From NCBI GenBank assembly GCA_900315675.1, contig OMZY01000004.1:62001-126000 (forward strand): DNA of 64,000 nt, given 5' to 3'. This document shows positions 8,987-16,851 of this stretch, in pieces. The translations under genes were made by a program, and so were the position numbers. Below the pieces are notes generated by a model. That model saw only the letters and a program-made list of their open reading frames with translations. It had not been told where the DNA came from and made no database searches. This DNA is from an uncultured Eubacteriales bacterium. GTDB lineage: Bacteria; Bacillota; Clostridia; Christensenellales; Aristaeellaceae. Within the stretch, counting starts at the first letter, position 1; each line of letters opens with the position of its first letter.

Positions 8987-9022
8987 GAACAAATTTCACT
9001 TCTTTGCAAAAACTTTACACTT

Positions 9023-9598
9023 TTACAGGATTTCTTCGGATTCCGGAACATACCGGGCTCTATCCCCGCCCACCAGCAGCGGCCGTGTACGGGCTGCTGA
9101 AACAACGGCTTCCCCGATCCGGGAAATACCGAGACGGACAGGGACAGCTACCCGGCGCAGGTGCATCCCGATCAGGGTCTGGCCGATATCAAGACCGGCA
9201 TCTGCCTGAACGGCCAGCACAGCCACCGGATCACGGAAATGCTTCCAGGCGGCTGTCGCCAGAGAACCGCCGGCCTTGATCCGGGGAACCACCCATACGG
9301 TTTCATAACCGAAGCGTTCAGCTGTCTCCCGTTCCATAATCAGCGCGCGGTTCAGATGCTCACAGCACTGGAAAGCGACCGCTGTGCCCGCATCGCCGCA
9401 AACCTTCAAAGCAGCTTTGACAACCGCTTCTCCCAGTTCATAGGTTGAATTATGACCGATCGTTCCGCCGGCAATCTCACTGGAGCTGCCGCCGATTACC
9501 AGCAGCTTTACCGGATTGAAGTGGGGACGGTTTTCTTCCAGCAGGGAGGTGACAGCCTGTTCGGCCTGCACAAATGCCTGTTCGGCAGTGATGCTCAT
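9023..9598 (-). CDS. ywlG: YwlG-family (DUF436, TIGR01440) protein
   Basis: The protein has 191 residues, the usual family length. It matches the YwlG/DUF436 pattern along its whole length: LLVIGGSSSEIAGGTIGHNS near the N-terminus, VAFQCCEHLNRALIMER in the middle, and the tail VQADAGLDIGQTLIGMHLRRVAVPVR. The conserved Cys-Cys-Glu-His-Leu-Asn-Arg block suggests a thiol-dependent or ligand-binding role. The function is unestablished; the family is widespread in Firmicutes. It is followed by helD after 162 bp that hold the helD promoter and attenuator. Confidence 0.88.
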   Translation of the reverse strand: MSITAEQAFVQAEQAVTSLLEENRPHFNPVKLLVIGGSSSEIAGGTIGHNSTYELGEAVVKAALKVCGDAGTAVAFQCCEHLNRALIMERETAERFGYETVWVVPRIKAGGSLATAAWKHFRDPVAVLAVQADAGLDIGQTLIGMHLRRVAVPVRLGISRIGEAVVSAARTRPLLVGGDRARYVPESEEIL

Positions 9599-9674
9599 AG
9601 TTGTTTGATCCTTTCCTGATCTTTCTGAGTTTATGCTTTGGGCTAATGGATTGCATCTTGCGGTTTCAGCGGGA

Positions 9675-10664
9675 TCATATCCGTTCCAGCAGGTTACGGA
9701 TCTGATCTTCCTTTTCCCGGATATACCGGATGCGATTGATGGTGTTCCGGACTTCCGAGACGCCTATAGCCCGTTCGTCTTCATTCCGGCAATGCCTCAA
9801 AACCCTGGTGATATTATACTCCAGCCATTCAATCCAGGTATAGGCCAATCCCATTACGCTTCCGTAATCCCTGAAACCGTTATCCCAGTTTTCCAGGTAT
9901 CCGTCAAAAAAGGCTTTTACTTTTTTCATGTCCAGTGTGCAGGTTGTGATACCGGACCATTGCAGGGAAAGCTGAATGACACTGGATACAGGGTTGCCGT
10001 AATCCAGGCATTCCAGATCGATCATCACCGGTTTTCCTTCATCCCACATGACATTCTTGGGATCCATGTCATCATTGGTGATGCATTCAATCCCAGGCAA
10101 GGCGAGACGGGCATTGTTCAATGCATCCTGCGCATCGTTCAGTAATTGTTCATTTTCCTTCAGCATGGGAGTGATAACTCTGCTCTGCCTGTCTGATTCG
10201 GCAATGTATTCTGACCAGTTAACTGCGCTCAGTTCCGGATTGGCATGATCCGTATACAGGGGCTGAAGGGCGTGAATCCGAGCCTGAATTGTTCCGGCCT
10301 GATGACATTGTTCCGGTGCGATATTGTTCCAGTCTGTGATGCTGCCATTCTGCCAGGGAAAGATATAGAAAAACTCATTTTCCACTTCCTGCATTTTCCG
10401 GCCGTTAATCGTTAAGGCGGCGACAACCGGAATTCCGGCATCCCCGATGATTTTTTCAAGTGCTTCCGCTTTCCGGTAGTTTTCCATGACGTTCGGACGT
10501 TTCATAATCTCTGGATTCAGGTGCTTGACGGCATAGGAACGATTGGCGGTATTCACCCTGTACATCCTGTGCATCAGTCCGCCCGAAACCGGAGTAACAG
10601 GCGGCAGAATTTTTCCCAAAGACAGGGATTGAAATAATAAGGCAATTGTTTTTTCTGCTTCCAT
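9675..10664 (-). CDS. Aminoglycoside-phosphotransferase-like (APH) kinase
   Basis: The protein has 329 residues of APH/choline-kinase fold. The N-lobe Lys is in SYAVKHLNPE. The catalytic loop reads TNDDMDPKNVMW, in which the Brenner HXDXXXXN motif has Asn in place of His but keeps the catalytic Asp and Asn; the metal-binding Asp is in VMIDLECLDYG. The family phosphorylates small alcohols, amines, sugars or antibiotics, and nothing indicates aminoglycoside resistance specifically. The N-terminal part (KILPPVTPVSGGLMHRMYRV) is like other APH-fold small-molecule kinases. Confidence 0.75.
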   Translation of the reverse strand: MEAEKTIALLFQSLSLGKILPPVTPVSGGLMHRMYRVNTANRSYAVKHLNPEIMKRPNVMENYRKAEALEKIIGDAGIPVVAALTINGRKMQEVENEFFYIFPWQNGSITDWNNIAPEQCHQAGTIQARIHALQPLYTDHANPELSAVNWSEYIAESDRQSRVITPMLKENEQLLNDAQDALNNARLALPGIECITNDDMDPKNVMWDEGKPVMIDLECLDYGNPVSSVIQLSLQWSGITTCTLDMKKVKAFFDGYLENWDNGFRDYGSVMGLAYTWIEWLEYNITRVLRHCRNEDERAIGVSEVRNTINRIRYIREKEDQIRNLLERI

Positions 10665-10726
10665 AAACGACAGTGCTCCGGAATAAAAAAGTTGATTATC
10701 GGAAGGTCAGAGGGCGCGATACCCGG

Positions 10727-11272
10727 TCACTGATCCAGCCAGGCTTCCTGCTCCAGGAAGGTGCCGAGCGTTTGTTCATAATCGTCACTGATCAGGAGAA
10801 CGTCTTCACCGTGATCCCGGAATCCGTTGATAAAGTGACGGTTGCAGGTTTTCAGCCTTTCCTTTGTACAGTCGGGTACCTCCGGCCGTGATTCAATTTC
10901 AGATTCATGCCGCAGGATATCCTCATAATGGGCGTCAATGTATTCATCGGTCATTCCCAGACAGATAAAGCGGATGGATGGCTGATAGCGTTCATCAAAA
11001 TCCCGACGCCAGTCAAGCGGGATATAACAGCCTTCCACGATCAGATTCTGATTGTTTTCAACGGCTGTTTTGATCATTTCACGGACGATGGGCCACAGGT
11101 AAGCGGTGAGCACAGGATTGTCATCTGTCGGTTTCAGGTTTGTACAGCCGCTGCGGATGAGTCCCATTTTCAGATGATCAATGGAAAGATAAGGATATTG
11201 ATATTTTTCGAGCAGCCGCTGTGCCAGCAGGGTTTTACCCGTACGCGACGAACCGGCAATCAGGATAATCAT
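10727..11272 (-). CDS. Small P-loop ATP-binding kinase
   Basis: The protein has 181 residues. Walker A AGSSRTGKTLLAQRL is at residues 6-20, followed by YLSIDHLKMGLIRSG (acceptor-binding Asp region) and LIVEGCYIP, the layout of nucleoside/2-phosphoglycerate/zeta-like kinases. GGAG lies eight bases before ATG 11270-11272. It is next to the APH-fold kinase on the same strand with a 62 bp gap. Substrate unknown; a zeta-toxin relationship is conceivable but no antitoxin gene is adjacent. Confidence 0.7.
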   Translation of the reverse strand: MIILIAGSSRTGKTLLAQRLLEKYQYPYLSIDHLKMGLIRSGCTNLKPTDDNPVLTAYLWPIVREMIKTAVENNQNLIVEGCYIPLDWRRDFDERYQPSIRFICLGMTDEYIDAHYEDILRHESEIESRPEVPDCTKERLKTCNRHFINGFRDHGEDVLLISDDYEQTLGTFLEQEAWLDQ

Positions 11273-11323
11273 AGATCCAACTCCCGTTAGTTATTTGTTG
11301 TGCAAGCAGCTGAAACGCGTTTT

Positions 11324-11761
11324 TCAGCAGTTCAGGCGCATTTCAATCATATTGTTCTCAAAAACACCGGTTTCCCTGAATCCAAGGGATTCGTACAAGC
11401 CTTTCGCAACGCTGTTCCCGGGAATCACGCCTGTATAGATCTCAGTGACATGAAACTGATCCTTCAGGTAGCGGACGCCCTGCTGCAAGGCAGCTTTCCC
11501 ATATCCACGGTGCTGATAATTCCGGTCTATCAGCAGTTTCCACAGGGTATAATACTTTTTTGTCTCATAGTATCCCATCATGATAAAGCCGACGATTTCC
11601 CGATCACTGTATACCGCGAAAGGGAAGGCGGTTTTCTGATAAACGTAGGCCTGGGCCAGGGATTCCGCTGTTGTGGAGACATAACCTGCCTGGCTTTCGT
11701 TGATGCGCAGGCTGAGCACTTCCTCCAGGTTTTCGTTGGTGACAGGCTCCAGATGTACCAT
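11324..11761 (-). CDS. GNAT-family N-acetyltransferase, polyamine-acetylase-like
   Basis: The protein has 145 residues. Motif A is DRNYQHRGYGKAALQQGVRYL and motif B is VIPGNSVAKGLYESLGF. The N-terminal LEPVTNENLEEVLSL segment and FIMMGYYETKKYYTLWKLLID resemble diamine/spermidine acetyltransferases of the BltD/PaiA type. ATG 11759-11761 is chosen because GGAGG ends six bases before it; the in-frame ATG 15 bases upstream would put the ribosome site inside the gene. The polyamine assignment is by resemblance only. Confidence 0.8.
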   Translation of the reverse strand: MVHLEPVTNENLEEVLSLRINESQAGYVSTTAESLAQAYVYQKTAFPFAVYSDREIVGFIMMGYYETKKYYTLWKLLIDRNYQHRGYGKAALQQGVRYLKDQFHVTEIYTGVIPGNSVAKGLYESLGFRETGVFENNMIEMRLNC

Positions 11762-11782
11762 CTTGCACCTCCGCATGGATGA

Positions 11783-12331
11783 TTATCCGCACTGATGCCG
11801 GCGGACAAACGCAATGATATCCTTAACAGCTTCCTCACTGTCCAGCAGGTCACCGCTGATGCTCTTTTTCCCGTATTTCTTCGCAGACAGAAAGAGCATT
11901 TCCGGCATTTCTTCCGATTGATAAGCCAAGACCTGCCTGAAGTTGCTTTCGTTTGTGTTGCTGACAACGACGACGTGCTTGGGGACTTTTTCATAAGCAG
12001 CCAGAAGGTCCGGCCTGTTCTGGAAATAACACTGGCTCCGCTCGTTAAAAGCGAAGAAATTGGCGCAGGGCCAGTCGCAATAATTCGGCAGGACAAACCA
12101 GGTCCGGCTGCTGTGCGTGACCGTGTCCAGCAGCCTGTACTCCATATCATCCATATAGGGACAGCGGCCGTGTGGAGCAAAGCACTCGCAGCCGCATTTC
12201 CCGCAGGGATGAATCTCAAATTCCGAAAAGTCAAAGAAGGAAGCCTCTCCGGACAGGGAAAGGATCAGTTTCCCGATCCGGGAACAGTTTCCATCCGCCC
12301 TGGAACTGAATGAAATGATACAGGGATCCAT
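11783..12331 (-). CDS. Flavodoxin-fold / NADPH-FMN-reductase-like protein with Cys cluster
   Basis: The protein has 182 residues. The N-terminal IISFSSRADGNCSRIGKL matches the FMN phosphate-binding loop of iron-sulfur-flavoprotein and NADPH-dependent FMN reductase families. A cysteine cluster (PCGKCGCECFAPHGRC, about residues 42-57) could hold a metal or iron-sulfur centre. ATG 12329-12331 is preceded by AAAGGAA. It overlaps nothing and sits 29 bp after the XRE/DUF5680 regulator gene. Redox partner unknown. Confidence 0.68.
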   Translation of the reverse strand: MDPCIISFSSRADGNCSRIGKLILSLSGEASFFDFSEFEIHPCGKCGCECFAPHGRCPYMDDMEYRLLDTVTHSSRTWFVLPNYCDWPCANFFAFNERSQCYFQNRPDLLAAYEKVPKHVVVVSNTNESNFRQVLAYQSEEMPEMLFLSAKKYGKKSISGDLLDSEEAVKDIIAFVRRHQCG

Positions 12332-12360
12332 GGTTTTTCCTTTCTGCGGGAACGGTGTGA

Positions 12361-13032
12361 TTAACAGACCGAGCCGCCGTGGAACACGCATTCATAGACT
12401 TTGGTTTCATTCCGGTAGATTTCCTCGCAGCCCTGGAACCAGGTGAAATCACCGGTGACCTTACAGCGATAGGTATATTCACCGGACTGATAGTATTCCG
12501 GCCCCCTGTAAGGCATTTTGCTGTCCGCTTTGCACAGGGCTTCCTTCAGGAAATTGCCGCTGAAGCTGTCACTGAGCACCCGACCCATGTAGTTCATGGC
12601 ATAAACAGATACCCCGTCATGCCAGACGGCCTCTTCACCGGCAAAACGTTCTCCACCGATGTATGTGTCATGATAAAGCCAGCTGCCGTTTTCGTACCGG
12701 AAATCATGGGATTGCGGCCGGGTGGAATCCACTTCGTTTTTGAAGGCCGCATAGGTATTCACGTTTGCTTCCAGCCTGAAAGCGATCAGCTTTTCCATAT
12801 CAGTCTGCCGGGAAGCAACAGCCTGGACGGCACAGTCCTGATCCCGGACAAGATAATCCACGCTGACATTCAGCAGATCGCTGATCCGGATCAGATTGGC
12901 AATGTCCGGATAAGCCTGTCCGGCTTCCCATTTGGCAACAGCCTGTCTGGAGACATTGAGCTTTTCCGCTGTTTCCTCCTGCGTCAGTCCTTTGTTTTTC
13001 CTGAGCAGCTGCAGTTTTTCCGAAAAAATCAT
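12361..13032 (-). CDS. XRE-family regulator with C-terminal DUF5680 domain
   Basis: The protein has 223 residues. An N-terminal helix-turn-helix of Cro/CI type (LRKNKGLTQEETAEKLNVS, then RQAVAKWEAGQAYPDI) is followed by a linker and a C-terminal DUF5680 domain, recognised by GGERFAGEEAVWHDG, MNYMGRVL, SGNFLKEAL, PYRGPEYY and WFQGCEEIYRNETKVYEC. The C-domain is probably a ligand or protein sensor of unknown specificity. The start is ATG 13030-13032, with GGAGG eight bases upstream. The downstream flavodoxin-like gene (29 bp gap) is a plausible co-transcribed partner. Confidence 0.82.
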   Translation of the reverse strand: MIFSEKLQLLRKNKGLTQEETAEKLNVSRQAVAKWEAGQAYPDIANLIRISDLLNVSVDYLVRDQDCAVQAVASRQTDMEKLIAFRLEANVNTYAAFKNEVDSTRPQSHDFRYENGSWLYHDTYIGGERFAGEEAVWHDGVSVYAMNYMGRVLSDSFSGNFLKEALCKADSKMPYRGPEYYQSGEYTYRCKVTGDFTWFQGCEEIYRNETKVYECVFHGGSVC

Positions 13033-13152
13033 TTTATCCACCTCCGGAAACAAGCATACAGGACACAGCCGGTAAAAGACACCATCCGGCAGTTGCGTTT
13101 TTGCCGCTTTTATTATACATCCAGCAGCAGAAACAGACCGCCGGGGAACGGA

Positions 13153-13578
13153 CTATGCCCTGTAAACAAGATCAAACTCTTCACAGACAAGCTTTATATC
13201 TTCACTGAATTCCATACCTGCCGCTTCCAGTTCTTCCGTAAAGAACTTTTTATGAACATCACGCCAATAAGCCAGAGAGCGGTCTCCTTCACCTTCCCTG
13301 TACGCATGATCAGCGGTTACCTGACTGAAAGGAGTGACGTATACTTTTGCGGTTCTGGTAATGCAGACAGCTTGATCGCCGGCATCCAGAATGATATTGT
13401 ATCCGCCTGGCTCCGGAAGCGCTTCATTCTCCATCTCATAAAAGCAGTACGCGGAGCAGGTGGCTGTTTTGATTCCATCCTTTACCAGGTTGGCAAGAAG
13501 GTCTGCGTCATCTCCGAAAGACCAGGCGTCATATTTACCGGTCAGGCCGGACTTTTTCCACATTTCTTCAGCGGTCAT
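13153..13578 (-). CDS. ASCH-domain protein
   Basis: The protein has 141 residues. It shows the ASCH order seen in small bacterial ASCH proteins: DLLANLVKDGIKTATCSAY (the conserved K-T-ATxS basic/hydroxyl motif), a GDQAVCITRTAKV beta strand, and HAYREGEGDRSLAYWRDVHK near the C-terminus. ASCH domains are PUA-like RNA-binding folds; some members cleave N4-acetylcytidine nucleoside. ATG 13576-13578 has GGAGG eight bases upstream; an in-frame ATG 33 bases further upstream is unlikely. Confidence 0.82.
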   Translation of the reverse strand: MTAEEMWKKSGLTGKYDAWSFGDDADLLANLVKDGIKTATCSAYCFYEMENEALPEPGGYNIILDAGDQAVCITRTAKVYVTPFSQVTADHAYREGEGDRSLAYWRDVHKKFFTEELEAAGMEFSEDIKLVCEEFDLVYRA

Positions 13579-13748
13579 TGATCTATCCTCCGGCAGTCCG
13601 GATCCCGGCAAAACCGGCAGGTTCAGGCTGCGGACTGTTAAGTACTTTTCCTGCTTGCAGGGGACGGACTATATTATCACAGAAACAGGCTTATGCCAAC
13701 GGAACGGCCTGCCAGGCATACAGATAACGCGTTCGCCCGCAAACAAAA

Positions 13749-14249
13749 TCACAGCAGACTGATCCGATTCAGAATGGTATAACCTTTTTCATCAACCCTG
13801 GAAAACTCAATGGCTTCGATCCGGGCATCGAACGGAACAAAGTATTTCCGCATTTCCGCACAGACAGCCTCCAGATCCATTGAGGGATTATACAGCAGTG
13901 TGGAGTGAGGATACCACCTGATGGAGGTCCACTGATCCAGAAAGCTGCCGTATTCCTTTGCAATACGGTTGTGTATGGATACAAGCTCATCGGACATGGA
14001 CGGTATCGCGACGATAATAGAAGTTTCGGAGAACACTTCGATCCGTTCATAACAGACGGTAAAGGATGAGACATTCCGGAACATCTTTTCGCAGGCCTCC
14101 ATAAACGCGCCGGCATCTTCCGGCAGCCAGGTGGCAAGGGTGATATGTGCATGGAGGGGAGGAAACTTTACCCCCGGCAGGGCTTTTTCCCGAAGCTGTT
14201 CCAGCTTCTTTTCTGCTTCAGCAGAGAGCATGGCAAGGACACAAAGCAT
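13749..14249 (-). CDS. 2H phosphoesterase (2'-5' RNA ligase-like)
   Basis: The protein has 166 residues with the two HXT/S motifs that define the 2H superfamily: HAHITLAT at about residue 36 and YPHSTLLYN at about residue 118. The LigT/ThpR-like fold hydrolyses or ligates cyclic and 2'-5' phosphodiesters in RNA or nucleotides. GGAGG lies eight bases before ATG 14247-14249; an overlapping TTG two codons earlier is too close to the ribosome site. The preceding region 13612-13748, downstream of it, holds no gene. Confidence 0.82.
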   Translation of the reverse strand: MLCVLAMLSAEAEKKLEQLREKALPGVKFPPLHAHITLATWLPEDAGAFMEACEKMFRNVSSFTVCYERIEVFSETSIIVAIPSMSDELVSIHNRIAKEYGSFLDQWTSIRWYPHSTLLYNPSMDLEAVCAEMRKYFVPFDARIEAIEFSRVDEKGYTILNRISLL

Positions 14250-14288
14250 TTTCAACGCCTCCTGTCTGTCCGGTCAGATCTGACGCCT

Positions 14289-14819
14289 TTACTCTTTGTC
14301 CAGAAAAGGCGCAAGCCTGTCATTCTCTGAAAGGATCAGATCTGTGCCGGGAAGATCCAGACGGATTGTGGGATCCCGGAAACTGACAGCCGCGGCATAG
14401 CCGCGGACGAAGGCCCTGTCAGCGGCAAAATACTGTACCGTGTTTTCCGTGAGGGAGAGGAACGCGTGGCCAAAACCAGACGGAATATAAACCAGGACCG
14501 GCTGTGCTGAATCCAGTTCCACGGACTGCCATTGCGCAAAGGTTTCAGCCCCCGGCCGCAGATCCACCACATAGTCCAGTCCTTTTCCCTGCAGGACGGA
14601 GATGAGCTTTGCCTGCGGATAAGGATCTTTCTGGAAATGAATACCGAAGAAGGTGTGCCGTTCAGGCATGGTATAGATACGCTGCAAGATCCATTCCTTA
14701 TCCGGCAGGACTGTCCGGATCATCTCCGGGGAAAAATCTGCCATGGTCCCGCGCCTGTCCGCACGGACCGGCGGTTCCAGAACGAGGACCTCATCAAACA
14801 GGCGCTTTGTGATTTTCAT
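14289..14819 (-). CDS. rfbC: dTDP-4-dehydrorhamnose 3,5-epimerase-like (RmlC family)
   Basis: The protein has 176 residues, the usual RmlC length. The cupin core is clear: FFGIHFQKDPYPQAKLISVL (catalytic His in GIHFQ), GLDYVVDLRPG, and VYIPSGFGHAFLSLTENT. RmlC epimerises dTDP-4-keto-6-deoxyglucose on the route to dTDP-rhamnose. No rmlA, rmlB or rmlD is in the window, so it is either a solo copy serving a distant cell-surface sugar locus or a paralogue acting on another nucleotide sugar. Confidence 0.8.
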   Translation of the reverse strand: MKITKRLFDEVLVLEPPVRADRRGTMADFSPEMIRTVLPDKEWILQRIYTMPERHTFFGIHFQKDPYPQAKLISVLQGKGLDYVVDLRPGAETFAQWQSVELDSAQPVLVYIPSGFGHAFLSLTENTVQYFAADRAFVRGYAAAVSFRDPTIRLDLPGTDLILSENDRLAPFLDKE

Positions 14820-14835
14820 CTTTCCGATGCCTCAT

Positions 14836-15603
14836 TCAGTCCAGAGACTGATCCTTATATACAATCCTGCGGTCTTCGGGCTGGAACGGGTGAGCCTTGC
14901 TGATCCGGCCGTACCATTCGTAATCAATATCATCCGCCGTATTGCCGGCAGCCAGGTCTTTCAACGCGGCAAGCATGGTATCGAACAGCTCGGCACCGCA
15001 GGGCGCCTGGCAGTGACCATGAAGAATGATATCAAACTGGTCACGCAGAGGCAGGAGACGCTCCATGCTCTCGATCTGTTTTGCGACGGGAAGACTCTCC
15101 TCCAGCTGCAGCCAGAGATGCTGGACCAGCCCGTCCCCGGCAAAGAGAATTCTGTCCTTCCGGTCCAGAAGGACGATTTCGCCGGGAGTATGGCCGGGGA
15201 AACAAATGACTTCCAGCTCCAAGCCGCCGAGATCGAATACCTGACCGTCGGTGACATTCTCAAAGGGAGGGAAGCGGATACCGAACTGTTTCATGGCGGC
15301 CTGGAGCTCGGGCTGGCTGAAAGTTTCCTCCGCAAGAGGCATATCTTCCAGATTCATGTAGGCCTTCTCAAAAGCCCAGTTTCCGCCTATATGATCGTTG
15401 TGACCGTGGGTGTTGATGCAGATGAGCGGCAGCGGGGTCAGGGCTTCCGCAACGGCACGGATATTACTCATGCCGAGCGAGGTATCGATAACGGCTGCCA
15501 GCTTTGTACCGGCTACCACATAGCAGGTGGCATCATGGTTATCGTCCAGGAGCCAGACATGGTCATTTACGGGAATGACATTGGGAACACGAAATTCAGG
15601 CAT
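14836..15603 (-). CDS. MBL-fold metallo-hydrolase
   Basis: The protein has 255 residues. The metal site HGHNDHIGG (about residue 68) is complete, and further ligands appear in FPGHTPGEIVLLD and the C-terminal LHGHCQAP. The glyoxalase-II-like metallo-beta-lactamase fold hydrolyses thioesters, lactones or phosphodiesters; the substrate cannot be read from the sequence. GGAGGA lies just upstream of ATG 15601-15603. It is the first gene of the long minus-strand block and diverges from the DUF2975/XRE operon. Confidence 0.82.
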   Translation of the reverse strand: MPEFRVPNVIPVNDHVWLLDDNHDATCYVVAGTKLAAVIDTSLGMSNIRAVAEALTPLPLICINTHGHNDHIGGNWAFEKAYMNLEDMPLAEETFSQPELQAAMKQFGIRFPPFENVTDGQVFDLGGLELEVICFPGHTPGEIVLLDRKDRILFAGDGLVQHLWLQLEESLPVAKQIESMERLLPLRDQFDIILHGHCQAPCGAELFDTMLAALKDLAAGNTADDIDYEWYGRISKAHPFQPEDRRIVYKDQSLD

Positions 15604-15708
15604 TATTCTCTTCCTCCAGTGTAAGGATAGGACGCAATTTGATTGTACAATATCAGTTCGTTACACAACTGTCAATGACAGGCGGAGAGGGCATGAGGAG
15701 GCAGTAAA

Positions 15709-15756
15709 ATGAAACGAAAAAATGATATACGTCTAAAAATTAACGAAAAACGTTAA
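15709..15756 (+). CDS. Possible 15-residue leader or remnant ORF
   Basis: An ATG at 15709 preceded by GGAGG at seven to eight bases opens a 15-codon frame (MKRKNDIRLKINEKR) ending in TAA at 15754-15756. Its last codons form the inverted repeat next to the promoter of the DUF2975 operon. The start resembles the beginning of a ribbon-helix-helix protein, so it could be a decayed gene, a leader peptide, or chance. No separate promoter is certain. Confidence 0.25.
   Translation: MKRKNDIRLKINEKR
15740..15756. promoter_or_regulatory. Inverted-repeat operator candidate
   Basis: TTAACG-AAAAA-CGTTAA is a perfect 6-bp inverted repeat ending seven bases before the -35 box of the DUF2975/XRE promoter. 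The ACGT core recurs at 15771-15774 in the promoter spacer. It is a plausible operator for the XRE protein encoded in the same operon. Confidence 0.45.
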
Positions 15757-15763
15757 AAATGTG

Positions 15764-15793
15764 TTGACAAACGTATAATATCAGTGCTATGCT
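15764..15793 (+). promoter_or_regulatory. Sigma-A promoter of the DUF2975/XRE operon
   Basis: TTGACA at 15764 and TATGCT at 15788 are 18 bases apart. A palindrome GTAAAGTTTAC follows further downstream in the leader, before the GGAGGAG ribosome site of the DUF2975 gene. Confidence 0.65.
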
Positions 15794-15859
15794 GAAAACG
15801 TGAAAAGCAGGTAAAGGTTTTGTAAAGTTTACAGAACTTCCTGCAGCGGAGGAGAAAGT

Positions 15860-16423
15860 ATGGAAACGAATGATATTCTGGAGAGGACATTGGCACAGGA
15901 AAAAAGCCGTTATGAGAAATTCTGCAGGATCATGTACGGCATCAGTACAGTTATGACGATTTTCTTTCTTCTGGCAGCTGTTTTCTGCCTGATTGTAACC
16001 ATCGTTCAGGAAATTCAGTATAAAAATAATGGGGGAGAAACCGATATACTGGCTACGGTGATCTCTGCACTGTATGTGACCCTGGTGCTTGGCGGAATCG
16101 GCCTGCTGTGGAATGCGGCACGCCATATTTTCCGGCGGCTTAAAACCGCGGAGACACCTTTCTGCTACGATATTGCTGACAAGATCAAGGGGGCCGGGTT
16201 TCTTGCAATTCTGGTCGGTGTAATCAGCTGTGTTTACAGGCTTATCGTTGACGTGCTGCTCCGGAATGGAGTGATCAGAACGTTTGTAAAGTCTGACGGA
16301 TATATGGACATTGGTTATCCGTTTATCGGTTTTCTGGGGATCCTGGGTATTGTGCTGATCATGGTAGCCTATGTTTTCAATTATGGCTGCAAACTGCAGC
16401 AGGAAGCGGACGAGACGCTGTAA
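15860..16423 (+). CDS. DUF2975-type integral membrane protein
   Basis: The protein has 187 residues with four predicted membrane segments: about 25-49, 66-86, 112-131 and 152-173. This four-helix layout together with an immediately downstream small XRE gene is the known DUF2975-YozG-type arrangement of Firmicutes. The function is unknown; the pair resembles membrane-protein/regulator modules involved in stress or differentiation. GGAGGAG precedes the ATG. The operon is driven by the promoter at 15764-15793. Confidence 0.75.
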   Translation: METNDILERTLAQEKSRYEKFCRIMYGISTVMTIFFLLAAVFCLIVTIVQEIQYKNNGGETDILATVISALYVTLVLGGIGLLWNAARHIFRRLKTAETPFCYDIADKIKGAGFLAILVGVISCVYRLIVDVLLRNGVIRTFVKSDGYMDIGYPFIGFLGILGIVLIMVAYVFNYGCKLQQEADETL

Positions 16424-16436
16424 GGACGGTGGCAGA

Positions 16437-16649
16437 ATGATCATTTTACGTCTGGACAGGGTTATGGCTGACCGGAAGATGTCCCTGAACGAGCTTTCAG
16501 AGAAGGTGGGCGTTGCGAACGTCAACCTTTCCAAGCTGAAAACAGGGAAAGTCAGCGCGGTGCGTTTTTCCACGCTGAACGCGATCTGCAAGGCGCTGCA
16601 CTGCCAGCCGGGAGACATACTGGAATATGCCGAAGATGAAGAGGACTGA
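16437..16649 (+). CDS. Small XRE-family (YozG-like) regulator
   Basis: The protein has 70 residues and is almost entirely a helix-turn-helix: DRKMSLNELSEKVGVANVNL, then SKLKTGKVSAVRFSTLNAIC and LHCQPGDILEY, the YozG/HTH_26 pattern. It starts 13 bases after the DUF2975 stop with a purine-rich ribosome site. It probably autoregulates the operon, possibly through the inverted repeat at 15740-15756, and may respond to the membrane partner; both are inference. Confidence 0.85.
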   Translation: MIILRLDRVMADRKMSLNELSEKVGVANVNLSKLKTGKVSAVRFSTLNAICKALHCQPGDILEYAEDEED

Positions 16650-16686
16650 AACGCGAGCGTTTGCCCTCTTCTTCGGCATATTCCAA

Positions 16687-16714
16687 ATGAAGAATGAAGA
16701 ATGAAAAATGAAAA
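16687..16714 (+). repeat. Period-7 intergenic repeat tract
   Basis: Four tandem heptamers (ATGAAGA twice, ATGAAAA twice) lie 37 bases after the XRE stop. They belong to the dispersed ATTNANA-type heptamer family seen elsewhere in the window. Confidence 0.5.
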
Positions 16715-16724
16715 ATGGCGGAAA

Positions 16725-16757
16725 AAACTCCTTCGTGGGCGAAGGAGTTTTATTTCA
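16725..16757 (+). terminator. Intrinsic terminator after the DUF2975/XRE operon
   Basis: An 11-bp stem AAACTCCTTCG / CGAAGGAGTTT with a TGGG loop is followed by a T-rich stretch (TATTTCATTT). Confidence 0.8.
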
Positions 16758-16790
16758 TTTGTAATGGATGATCGATCTGAAGAATAGGGT

Positions 16791-16820
16791 TTGACAAGCT
16801 GCGGGGTCAGGTGGTAGGAT
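16791..16820 (+). promoter_or_regulatory. Sigma-A promoter of the ABC-F gene
   Basis: TTGACA at 16791 and TAGGAT at 16815 are 18 bases apart. The start site is expected near 16827, giving a leader of roughly 165 bases before the ABC-F ATG. Confidence 0.65.
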
Positions 16821-16851
16821 ACAAACAACGATTGATGAGAGGGGCGGGAAG

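Noticed and set aside
9675-10664. Aminoglycoside resistance gene
   Set aside because: Only the broad APH/choline-kinase fold is supported; the Brenner motif lacks its His and there is no mobile or resistance context.
10727-11272. Zeta-type toxin of a toxin-antitoxin pair
   Set aside because: There is a P-loop kinase fold but no adjacent antitoxin-like gene; neighbours are ordinary enzymes.
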